From contig JAHEIA010000151.1 in the NCBI GenBank assembly GCA_024639625.1, forward strand, positions 1 to 7,436: a DNA stretch of 7,436 nucleotides. Reading direction: 5' to 3'. Made by a program: the position numbers and the translations under genes. The DNA comes from Chromatiales bacterium (lineage in GTDB: Bacteria; Pseudomonadota; Gammaproteobacteria; Chromatiales; Chromatiaceae). The first letter of the stretch is position 1. The number at the start of each line of letters is the position of its first letter. A model generated the notes under the pieces. The model did not search any database. It was not told the DNA's origin and was given only the letters and a program-made list of their open reading frames with translations. Of this stretch, positions 1-5,190 are shown piece after piece.

Positions 1-27
1 CGCAAGCTGGACGACTTTGATCTGTGA
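1..27 (+). CDS. 3' end of an upstream gene (last 8 codons), identity unknown
   Basis: The first frame reads RKLDDFDL and then TGA at 25-27. It is followed 3 nt later by a perfect terminator hairpin, which is what one expects after a real gene end. Eight residues are too few to name the protein. From context only: in some methanotrophs and related gammaproteobacteria a pyrophosphate-dependent phosphofructokinase gene lies directly upstream of the H+-pyrophosphatase gene. A PPi-dependent PFK is therefore a reasonable guess here, but nothing in these codons proves it. Confidence 0.5.
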   Translation, partial: RKLDDFDL

Positions 28-30
28 GCC

Positions 31-65
31 GGTAAAAATGGGGGGTATGAGCCCCCATTTTTACC
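31..65 (+). terminator. Rho-independent terminator, potentially bidirectional
   Basis: A perfect 14-bp inverted repeat, GGTAAAAATGGGGG (31-44) and CCCCCATTTTTACC (52-65), encloses a 7-nt loop. The G/C core is flanked by an A run on the left arm and a T run (58-62) on the right arm, so it could stop transcription in either direction. It ends only 22 nt before the ATG of the next small gene. Confidence 0.85.
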
Positions 66-87
66 CAGCATGATCGAGGTCAATGTC

Positions 88-336
88 ATGACCCTGGTGA
101 AGGCAAGAGAATTGATCGCTATCCAGCTGAGGTTCGGCAGCGGCTACAATCGTAACGCCGTGCGCCTGACTCTGGGCGCAGTCCATCGGGAACACGGTCA
201 GCCGGCAATGGACGAGTTGATCCGGTCGCTGGAACTGGACCAGGCGTTCGATCTCAAACCCGGGACGGATTTTTCCGGGGTGGGTCGGCAAATCAAATCA
301 ACTAAAACAAGGTTAAGAGGAGAGCGGTATGTCTGA
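88..336 (+). CDS. Small uncharacterised protein, translationally coupled to hppA (82 aa)
   Basis: I do not recognise a named family. The predicted protein is soluble, mostly helical and slightly basic, with no signal peptide, membrane segment or cysteine. Its centre contains [11 protein letters not shown] (about residues 17-27) and [11 protein letters not shown] (about 56-66), which look like conserved-protein text rather than noise. The start at 88 is chosen over the in-frame ATG at 70 because GAGGT at 76-80 lies 7 nt before it, whereas the ATG at 70 sits against the terminator arm. The stop at 334-336 lies 8 nt inside hppA, so the last codons also carry the hppA ribosome-binding site; this suggests translational coupling. 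I have a vague memory of similar small ORFs before H+-pyrophosphatase genes in other gammaproteobacteria, not verified here. A role in pyrophosphatase expression or assembly would be speculation. Confidence 0.7.
   Translation: MTLVKARELIAIQLRFGSGYNRNAVRLTLGAVHREHGQPAMDELIRSLELDQAFDLKPGTDFSGVGRQIKSTKTRLRGERYV
316..323 (+). promoter_or_regulatory. Ribosome-binding site of hppA inside the preceding gene
   Basis: AGAGGAGA stands 5 nt before the hppA ATG at 329 and is a strong Shine-Dalgarno match. It lies within the last codons of the 82-aa gene, so ribosomes finishing that gene pass over it. This fixes the hppA start and supports coupled translation. Confidence 0.8.
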
Positions 337-2377
337 AGGTCTCATTTTCGCCCTGGTCAGCTCCCTGGTGGCGCTCGCCTACGGCATCCTATCCATCAAG
401 TGGATCCTGGCGCAGCCGGAAGGCAACGCGCGGATGAAAGAGATTGCCGGCGCGGTTCAGGAGGGCGCCATGGCCTATCTCAACCGCCAGTACACCACCA
501 TTGCCATGGTCGGCGTCGTGGTCCTAGTAGTCATCTTCTTCGGACTGGACAGCGCCACCGCCATCGGCTTCGCTATCGGCGCCGTGCTCTCTGGCGCCAC
601 CGGCTATATCGGCATGAACATCTCGGTGCGCGCAAACCTGCGCACTGCCGAGGCGGCGCACAACGGCATGAACGCGGCGCTCCAGGTTGCCTTCCGCGGC
701 GGCGCCATCACAGGAATGCTAGTGGTGGGCCTGGCCTTGCTGGGTGTGGCCGGCTATTACGCCGCCCTGAACGCCCTGGGCGTTAGCGATGCCAACGCCC
801 TGCACGCCTTGGTCGGCCTCGCCTTCGGCGGCTCGCTGATCTCCATTTTCGCCCGGCTGGGCGGCGGCATCTTCACCAAGGGTGCGGATGTAGGCGCCGA
901 TATCGTCGGCAAGGTCGAGGCCGGCATCCCCGAGGACGATCCACGCAATCCGGCGGTGATCGCCGACAACGTGGGCGACAACGTGGGCGACTGCGCCGGC
1001 ATGGCCGCAGACCTGTTCGAGACCTACGCGGTCACCGTAGTCGCCACCATGCTGCTCGGCGGCCTGCTGGTCACCGGTGCGGGCAACGAAGCGGTCATCT
1101 ACCCGCTGGTGCTGGGCGGAGTCTCCATCATCGCCTCGGTCGTCGGCACCTACTTTGTCAAGGCGAAGGAGGGCGATGCCAAGATCATGACCGCCCTCTA
1201 CAAGGGGCTGGCCGTGGCCGGCGCGATCTCCGCGGTGGCCTTCTATTTCGTCACCGACTGGATGATGGGCGACGTCGTCATCAAAGTCGCCGGCGTCACA
1301 GTGGCTAACCCGGTACTGGCCCTCTTCGGCTCCGCCATGATCGGCCTGGTGCTGACTGCCGCCATGGTGGTGATCACCGAGTACTACACCGCCACCGAGT
1401 TCAGCCCGGTGCGCCACATCGCCGAGGCCTCGACCACGGGTGACGGAACGAATGTCATCGCCGGCCTGGGCATCTCCATGAAGGCTACAGCAGCACCGGT
1501 GCTCGTGATTTGTGCCGCCATCTGGGGCGCCTATGACCTGGCCGGCCTCTACGGCATCGCCGTGGCTGCCACCTCCATGCTCTCCATGACCGGCATCATC
1601 GTCGCCCTGGACGCCTACGGCCCCATCACCGACAACGCCGGCGGTATCGCTGAGATGGCCGAACTGGACGAGAAGATCCGCAACATCACCGATCCGCTGG
1701 ATGCCGTCGGCAACACCACCAAGGCGGTCACCAAGGGCTATGCCATCGGTTCCGCCGGCCTAGCCGCCCTGGTACTGTTCGCCGACTACACCAACAGCCT
1801 GGAAGCCCACCTTGGGTCCGTCGTTAGCTTCGACCTCTCCAACCACATGGTGCTCATCGGCCTGCTGATCGGTGGCCTGGTGCCCTTCCTCTTCGGCGCC
1901 ATGGCCATGGAAGCGGTAGGCCGCGCCGCGGGCGGCATCGTTAACGAGGTACGCCGCCAGTTCCGCGAAAAGCCCGGCATCATGAACCACACTGACAAGC
2001 CGGACTACGGCAAGGCTGTGGACATGCTGACCAAGGCGGCCATTAAGGAGATGATCATTCCGTCGCTGCTGCCCATCGCGGTGCCGCTGCTCGTTGGCCT
2101 GCTCCTCGGCGCTCAGGCCCTCGGCGGCCTGCTGATCGGTACCATCGTCACCGGCCTGTTCGTGGCTATCTCCATGACCACCGGCGGTGGTGCCTGGGAC
2201 AACGCCAAGAAGTATATCGAAGATGGCAACTTCGGCGGCAAGGGTTCAGACGCCCACAAGGCCGCGGTCACGGGCGACACCGTCGGCGACCCCTACAAGG
2301 ACACGGCTGGTCCCGCGGTCAATCCGCTGATCAAGATCATCAACATCGTGGCGTTGCTGATCGTGCCCCTTCTCTAG
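329..2377 (+). CDS. hppA: K+-insensitive, H+-translocating membrane pyrophosphatase (682 aa)
   Basis: This integral membrane ion pump hydrolyses PPi to two phosphates and moves protons across the cytoplasmic membrane. Length and hydrophobicity match the family, which has about 16 membrane helices. The PPi/Mg-binding signatures are all present: [11 protein letters not shown] at residues 187-197, DNVGDNVGD at 213-221, and [17 protein letters not shown] at 649-665 near the C-terminus. The segment [10 protein letters not shown] (461-470) carries Lys465 and Thr468 where K+-dependent enzymes have Ala and usually Gly/Ala. In this family that pair marks the K+-independent subclass, whose known members pump H+ rather than Na+. 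The start at 329 has a strong ribosome-binding site. The gene overlaps the small upstream ORF by 8 nt and is followed by a terminator at 2444-2470. No frameshift or missing key residue was seen. In bacteria such pumps save energy from PPi made by biosynthesis and can run with PPi-dependent glycolytic enzymes. Confidence 0.97.
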   Translation: MSEGLIFALVSSLVALAYGILSIKWILAQPEGNARMKEIAGAVQEGAMAYLNRQYTTIAMVGVVVLVVIFFGLDSATAIGFAIGAVLSGATGYIGMNISVRANLRTAEAAHNGMNAALQVAFRGGAITGMLVVGLALLGVAGYYAALNALGVSDANALHALVGLAFGGSLISIFARLGGGIFTKGADVGADIVGKVEAGIPEDDPRNPAVIADNVGDNVGDCAGMAADLFETYAVTVVATMLLGGLLVTGAGNEAVIYPLVLGGVSIIASVVGTYFVKAKEGDAKIMTALYKGLAVAGAISAVAFYFVTDWMMGDVVIKVAGVTVANPVLALFGSAMIGLVLTAAMVVITEYYTATEFSPVRHIAEASTTGDGTNVIAGLGISMKATAAPVLVICAAIWGAYDLAGLYGIAVAATSMLSMTGIIVALDAYGPITDNAGGIAEMAELDEKIRNITDPLDAVGNTTKAVTKGYAIGSAGLAALVLFADYTNSLEAHLGSVVSFDLSNHMVLIGLLIGGLVPFLFGAMAMEAVGRAAGGIVNEVRRQFREKPGIMNHTDKPDYGKAVDMLTKAAIKEMIIPSLLPIAVPLLVGLLLGAQALGGLLIGTIVTGLFVAISMTTGGGAWDNAKKYIEDGNFGGKGSDAHKAAVTGDTVGDPYKDTAGPAVNPLIKIINIVALLIVPLL

Positions 2378-2392
2378 ATTTCTGGCTGCGCG

Positions 2393-2414
2393 CAAGGGAT
2401 CGATCCCTCCCTTG
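2393..2414 (+). other. Hairpin in the hppA 3' untranslated region
   Basis: CAAGGGA (2393-2399) pairs perfectly with TCCCTTG (2408-2414) around an 8-nt loop. The same stretch contains an alternative 12-nt palindrome, GGGATCGATCCC (2396-2407). There is no T run after it, so it is not a terminator by itself. It may protect the mRNA 3' end or be a protein-binding dyad; the sequence does not decide. Confidence 0.5.
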
Positions 2415-2441
2415 TAATACGGTTCAGCAATAGAGGACAAT
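2412..2441 (+). promoter_or_regulatory. Weak candidate promoter for ppa
   Basis: TTGTAA (2412-2417) and GACAAT (2436-2441), separated by 18 nt, each match four of six positions of the sigma-70 consensus. Transcription would start near 2448, inside the left arm of the terminator hairpin, so the ppa transcript would carry only a shortened stem. There is no room for a promoter between the terminator and the ppa ribosome-binding site. This is a weak match offered mainly because some promoter is needed here. Confidence 0.25.
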
Positions 2442-2443
2442 GC

Positions 2444-2470
2444 AAGGCCGGCTATCTGCCGGCCTTTTTT
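2444..2470 (+). terminator. Rho-independent terminator after hppA
   Basis: AAGGCCGGC (2444-2452) pairs perfectly with GCCGGCCTT (2458-2466) around the 5-nt loop TATCT, and the stem runs into six T residues (2465-2470). This is a textbook intrinsic terminator 66 nt after the hppA stop. It also lies only 29 nt before the ppa ATG, so it could act as an attenuator if ppa is transcribed from further upstream. Confidence 0.9.
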
Positions 2471-2499
2471 ATTGGGCCAACATCCGCGGAGGGTACTGG

Positions 2500-3048
2500 A
2501 TGAACCTGGACAGAGTCAGTTCCGGCAGAAACATCCCCAATGAAATCAACGTAATCATCGAGATACCAGCCTATTCGGATCCGGTGAAGTACGAGTTGGA
2601 CAAGGAGACCGGGGCCATGTATGTGGACCGCTTCATGTCCACCGCCATGCAATACCCGTGCAACTATGGCTACGTTCCCCACACCCTCTCCAAGGACGGT
2701 GACCCGGTGGACGTTCTGGTACTGACCCCCTATCCGCTGATCCCCGGCTCCGTGATCAAGTGCCGCCCGGTGGGCGTGCTGAAGATGACCGACGAGTCCG
2801 GCGATGACGCCAAGGTGCTGGCCGTACCCTTGGACAAGCTGTGCAAGACCTACCGCGGCATCGACAATTTTCGCGACATCTCCGGTGAGATCCTGAACCG
2901 CATCGCGCACTTCTTCGAGCACTACAAGGACCTCGACGAGGGCAAGTGGGTGCGCGTGGACGGCTGGTATGGAGTAGACGAGGCGAGGCAAGAGATCATG
3001 GACAGCGTCAAGATGTACCAGGATGCGCCGGAAAAACCTGCGTTCTAG
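2500..3048 (+). CDS. ppa: Soluble family I inorganic pyrophosphatase (182 aa)
   Basis: This cytoplasmic Mg-dependent enzyme hydrolyses PPi to two phosphates and so pulls biosynthetic reactions forward. The family signature DGDPVDVLV is at residues 66-74. The catalytic and metal-binding residues known from E. coli PPase are all present, shifted by one: E21, K30, E32, R44, Y52, Y56, D66, D68, D71, D98, D103, K105, Y142 and K143. The start at 2500 is chosen because GGAGG at 2488-2492 lies 7 nt before it and the resulting length fits the family. A longer in-frame reading from 2440 would translate through the terminator hairpin and is rejected. It follows the membrane pyrophosphatase gene on the same strand, so the cell has both an energy-conserving and an energy-dissipating route for PPi. 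Nothing in it looks degraded. Confidence 0.97.
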   Translation: MNLDRVSSGRNIPNEINVIIEIPAYSDPVKYELDKETGAMYVDRFMSTAMQYPCNYGYVPHTLSKDGDPVDVLVLTPYPLIPGSVIKCRPVGVLKMTDESGDDAKVLAVPLDKLCKTYRGIDNFRDISGEILNRIAHFFEHYKDLDEGKWVRVDGWYGVDEARQEIMDSVKMYQDAPEKPAF

Positions 3049-3049
3049 A

Positions 3050-3063
3050 CACCGGCGCCGGTG
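3050..3063. repeat. Perfect 14-nt palindrome between ppa and the phosphoesterase gene
   Basis: CACCGGCGCCGGTG is fully self-complementary and begins 2 nt after the ppa stop codon. As RNA it could form a 5-bp stem with a GCGC loop. It lacks a T run, so it is not a standard terminator. It covers a possible GTG start at 3061 but not the preferred ATG at 3076. It may tune read-through or be a protein-binding dyad. Confidence 0.5.
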
Positions 3064-3075
3064 CACGAGGTTGCA

Positions 3076-3612
3076 ATGAAGATCTGTGTTCTATCCGACA
3101 GCCATGACCACATCCCGCTGCTCGACGCCGCCGTAGGAGAGGCCAAAGATGCGGGGGCGCAAGCGATCCTGCATTGCGGGGATGTCGTTGCCCCGAGCAC
3201 CCTGCACTGCCTGGACCGATACGGGCTTCCGGTCCACGTGATCCACGGCAACAACACCGGAGACCTGTTTACCTTGGGACGCCTGGCCACGCGTCCGAAC
3301 AGTGTCATCCGCTACCACGGCATGGATGCGGCCTTGAAACTCGGCGGCAAGCACATTTTCCTCGTCCACTATCCGCACTATGCCCGAGCCTTGGCGGCGA
3401 CCGGCGACTGGGACCTGGTCTGCTGTGGCCACAGCCACCGGGTGGAGTGGGAAAGACTGCCGAACCTGAAGGGCGGTTCTACCCTGTTGATCAACCCGGG
3501 AACCGTGGGCGGGGTCGGACAGGAGCCCGCCACCTACCTGCTGATCGACCTGGAATCGCTCGGCATTGAGGTGCATGAGATCGACAAATCAAAAGAGCGC
3601 AATCCGCCCTGA
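3076..3612 (+). CDS. MJ0936/YfcE-type metallophosphoesterase (178 aa)
   Basis: This is a small single-domain calcineurin-like phosphoesterase with a two-metal active site. The expected ligands appear in order: D8 and H10 (SDSHDH), D36 (HCGD), N59 (GNN), H98 (LVHY), then H119 and H121 (CGHSHR). Spacing of the first four is identical to that of archaeal MJ0936 as I remember it, and the closing LLINPGTVGG segment also fits. The family hydrolyses phosphodiesters in vitro, but physiological substrates are mostly unknown, so no substrate is assigned. The ATG at 3076 is preferred over GTG at 3061 because the protein then starts at the family's MKI-type N-terminus. Its ribosome-binding site (GAGGT, 3067-3071) is rather close, at 4 nt. 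It lies 27 nt after ppa and 12 nt before moaC, so the three may be co-transcribed. The GNN motif is followed by T rather than the more usual D. Confidence 0.9.
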   Translation: MKICVLSDSHDHIPLLDAAVGEAKDAGAQAILHCGDVVAPSTLHCLDRYGLPVHVIHGNNTGDLFTLGRLATRPNSVIRYHGMDAALKLGGKHIFLVHYPHYARALAATGDWDLVCCGHSHRVEWERLPNLKGGSTLLINPGTVGGVGQEPATYLLIDLESLGIEVHEIDKSKERNPP

Positions 3613-3624
3613 GGGGGCTATCCC

Positions 3625-4110
3625 ATGAGCGGTTTTTCCCACTTCGACGAATCCGGGCGAGCGCACATGGTGGACGTCGGCGCTAAAGACAGCACGCCGC
3701 GGGTCGCAATTGCGGAAGGCTGGATCCATATGCAGGCGGAGACCCTGCGCAAGGTGGAAACCGGCGGGCACCAGAAAGGAGACGTCCTCGGCGTCGCCCG
3801 GGTAGCCGGGATCATGGCAGCGAAAAGGACAGCCGATCTGATTCCGCTCTGCCATCCGTTGGCCCTCACCCACGTCAGCCTCGATCTCACCATCGAACGG
3901 GAAAACGACCGCATACACTGCCAAACCCGCGTAGAAACGCGGGGCCGCACCGGTGTGGAAATGGAAGCCCTGTGCGCCACCCAAGTCGCGTTGCTGACGA
4001 TCTACGACATGTGCAAGGCGGTCGACCGAGGGATGATCATCGACCGCGTGCGCCTGCTGGAAAAAAGTGGAGGCAAATCAGGGGCCTGGAAGCGCCCCCC
4101 GGGAGACTAG
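3625..4110 (+). CDS. moaC: Cyclic pyranopterin monophosphate synthase MoaC (161 aa)
   Basis: MoaC works with the radical-SAM enzyme MoaA in the first step of molybdenum cofactor synthesis, turning the GTP-derived 3',8-cyclo intermediate into cyclic pyranopterin monophosphate. The sequence aligns almost without gaps to E. coli MoaC. AHMVDV is at residues 13-18, the catalytic-region K51 is in [14 protein letters not shown] is at 72-79, TGVEMEAL is at 109-116, and YDMCKAV at 127-133 contains the catalytic D128 and K131. The C-terminal KSGGKSG segment is also present. The ribosome-binding site GAGGGGG (3611-3617) overlaps the stop codon of the phosphoesterase gene and sits 7 nt before the ATG, so the two are probably one operon. 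No moaA, moaD or moaE is in the window; the other cofactor genes must lie elsewhere. Confidence 0.97.
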   Translation: MSGFSHFDESGRAHMVDVGAKDSTPRVAIAEGWIHMQAETLRKVETGGHQKGDVLGVARVAGIMAAKRTADLIPLCHPLALTHVSLDLTIERENDRIHCQTRVETRGRTGVEMEALCATQVALLTIYDMCKAVDRGMIIDRVRLLEKSGGKSGAWKRPPGD

Positions 4111-4120
4111 GCCGCTGGTT

Positions 4121-4160
4121 GCCGGACCTCTCGGAGAGCATGCCGCGACGTCGCGCCGGC
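4121..4160. repeat. Nested dyad symmetries in the moaC-engB gap
   Basis: An outer pair GCCGG (4121-4125) and CCGGC (4156-4160) encloses two inner dyads. One is the short hairpin CTCTCGGAGAG (4128-4138). The other is the perfect 12-nt palindrome CGCGACGTCGCG (4144-4155). No T run follows, so this is not an ordinary terminator for moaC. It may be an operator or an RNA structure ahead of engB. In GC-rich DNA short dyads also arise by chance. Confidence 0.4.
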
Positions 4161-4250
4161 TAACTGTTACCATGCACAGCCACCGGGCCGGGAACCACCA
4201 ATACCCGGGGACGGCTGATGAGCGGTCTTGACCCGCATGCAGGGAAATCC

Positions 4251-4859
4251 ATGGATCCCTTCTACCATCAAGCACGCTTTTTCAGCAGTGCAGCAGAACT
4301 GGCTCAGACGCCGCTGGATGCAGGCTTCGAGATCGCCTTTGCCGGCCGATCGAACGCCGGGAAATCTAGTGCAATCAATGTATTGTGTCAGCAACGCGAC
4401 CTGGCACGAACGAGCCGAACCCCCGGGCGCACACGGCTTCTCAATTTCTTCTCCCTGGACGATGAGCGACGCTTGGTCGATCTCCCCGGATATGGCTACG
4501 CCAAGGTCGCGGAGAACACCAAGTGGCGCTGGCAGCAACTGCTTGAACTCTATCTATCGCAACGCGCGTGCCTGCGCGGCCTGATCCTGCTGATGGACTC
4601 GCGGCATCCGCTCAAGGAATTCGACCAGCAGATGCTCGAGTGGTGCACACACCAGGGCCTACCGGTGCATATTCTGTTGACCAAGGCAGACAAGCTGAAG
4701 CGCAATGCGGCACGGCAGACGCTGCAGCAGGTGCGCAGGCAGCTGACCCAGGTTCCCGGGGAATGGAGTGTCCAGCTGTTTTCCGCGCTCAAGCGCCAGG
4801 GCCTGGACGAAACCTACCGGGTCATGGATCGCTGGTTGGAACGTCCGGGAGCCGGCTGA
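4251..4859 (+). CDS. engB: Ribosome biogenesis GTPase EngB/YihA/YsxC (202 aa)
   Basis: This TrmE-Era-EngA-EngB-Septin class GTPase takes part in assembly of the large ribosomal subunit and is usually essential. All G motifs are seen: G1 GRSNAGKSS (residues 32-40), G2 in TPGRT (57-61), G3 DLPGYG (77-82), G4 TKADK (144-148) and G5 SALK (178-181). Length fits the family (E. coli about 210 aa). The start at 4251, with AGGGA at 4241-4245, gives the usual N-terminal length before G1. An in-frame ATG at 4218 (GGGGA at 4207-4211) would add 11 residues and remains possible, though its ribosome-binding site can pair into a hairpin with 4188-4192. The gene faces polA across a 331-nt gap, the same arrangement as yihA and polA in E. 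coli. Confidence 0.96.
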   Translation: MDPFYHQARFFSSAAELAQTPLDAGFEIAFAGRSNAGKSSAINVLCQQRDLARTSRTPGRTRLLNFFSLDDERRLVDLPGYGYAKVAENTKWRWQQLLELYLSQRACLRGLILLMDSRHPLKEFDQQMLEWCTHQGLPVHILLTKADKLKRNAARQTLQQVRRQLTQVPGEWSVQLFSALKRQGLDETYRVMDRWLERPGAG

Positions 4860-5023
4860 CCCCGAGACGCGGATTTCGCCCGAGAAGCCGCCCCCGCAGG
4901 CTGTCTTTCGATGGAGGCCAGCATGCCAAATCCCGCCTTGACCGGCTCAAGCAGCCCGCATTGTTCCGATCGGCGAAACTCGGTGCGCCGGATAGCCGCG
5001 ACCGCAGTTGCTGGGGCGGTTGG
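4860..5023. other. Spacer downstream of engB with no recognised feature
   Basis: I find no convincing gene or strong terminator here. A weak 4-bp AGCC/GGCT stem just after engB is followed by GTCTTTC and might slow transcription, but it is not a clear terminator. An ATG at 4923 with GGAGG 5 nt before it opens a plus-strand frame to 5348. That frame runs antisense through the small-RNA locus and the end of polA and resembles no protein I know, so it is not called. Confidence 0.5.
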
Positions 5024-5065
5024 AAAAAGAAAGCCTCGGCACCCAAAGGGGAAGATACCGAGGCC
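5024..5065 (-). terminator. Rho-independent terminator of the small RNA (and possibly polA)
   Basis: On the minus strand a 7-bp GC-rich stem (5064-5058 with 5039-5033), extendable by a G-U pair at 5065/5032, is followed by UUUCUUUUU ending at 5024. The plus strand has no T run after the stem, so the terminator acts only on minus-strand transcription. The 18-nt loop is long for a terminator; it contains a possible inner CCC/GGG pairing. Confidence 0.8.
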
Positions 5066-5135
5066 AATTGTCCCGGCTGGGGCAGCCGGGTGCGGACTGA
5101 AGAAAGGGAGGGAAGATCAGTCCGCAGTCACATCT
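5024..5135 (-). ncRNA. Candidate structured small RNA with C-rich loops, at the Spot 42 position downstream of polA
   Basis: Read on the minus strand, three perfect hairpins follow each other. Hairpin 1 is TGCGGACTGA (5126-5117) with TCAGTCCGCA (5100-5091) around the 16-nt pyrimidine loop UCUUCCCUCCCUUUCU. Hairpin 2 is CCCGGCT/AGCCGGG (5090-5072) around GCCCC, directly abutting the first. Hairpin 3 is GCCTCGG/CCGAGGC (5064-5033) around an 18-nt loop containing AUCUUCCCC, followed by UUUCUUUUU (5032-5024), which makes it an intrinsic terminator. The estimated 5' end near 5135 rests on a weak -10 element, giving about 112 nt. Known context: E. coli Spot 42 (spf, 109 nt) lies between polA and yihA/engB in the polA orientation; ErsA of Pseudomonas aeruginosa has a comparable location; sX13 of Xanthomonas is a roughly 115-nt RNA with C-rich loops. 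I infer a trans-acting RNA whose exposed C-rich loops pair with G-rich ribosome-binding sites. The alternative is an elaborate polA 3' end processed from its mRNA. Confidence 0.75.
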
Positions 5136-5141
5136 ACGAGG

Positions 5142-5172
5142 AATATGACTGGTCCCCGGGAAAAAAGTTCAT
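5142..5172 (-). promoter_or_regulatory. Weak candidate promoter of the small RNA
   Basis: After the polA stop, the minus strand has CATATT (5147-5142), four of six matches to a -10 box, in an otherwise GC-rich context. Upstream at the right distance lies only a poor -35 match (ATGAAC/TGAACT, around 5172-5166) before a run of six T. Transcription would begin near 5135, a few bases before the first hairpin. The evidence is thin; a processed polA 3' end is the alternative. Confidence 0.3.
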
Positions 5173-5190
5173 TCCGCGGCCCAGGTACCA

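Noticed and set aside
719..1417. 232-aa open frame on the minus strand opposite hppA
   Set aside because: It lies wholly inside an unmistakable hppA gene, is rich in His/Gly/Asp repeats typical of the complement of GC-rich codons, and matches no protein I know.
2440..2499. N-terminal extension of ppa from an ATG at 2440
   Set aside because: The extra 20 codons run through the terminator hairpin and T run; the ATG at 2500 has a proper ribosome-binding site and gives the normal family length.
2452..3066. 204-aa open frame on the minus strand opposite ppa
   Set aside because: It is a shadow of the fully motif-supported ppa gene and covers a terminator and a palindrome at its ends.
5091..5126. 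Plus-strand reading of the first hairpin, with a purine loop containing AGGGAGG that could be a ribosome-binding site
   Set aside because: No suitable start codon follows at the right distance, and the terminator polarity (T run only on the minus strand) indicates a minus-strand RNA.
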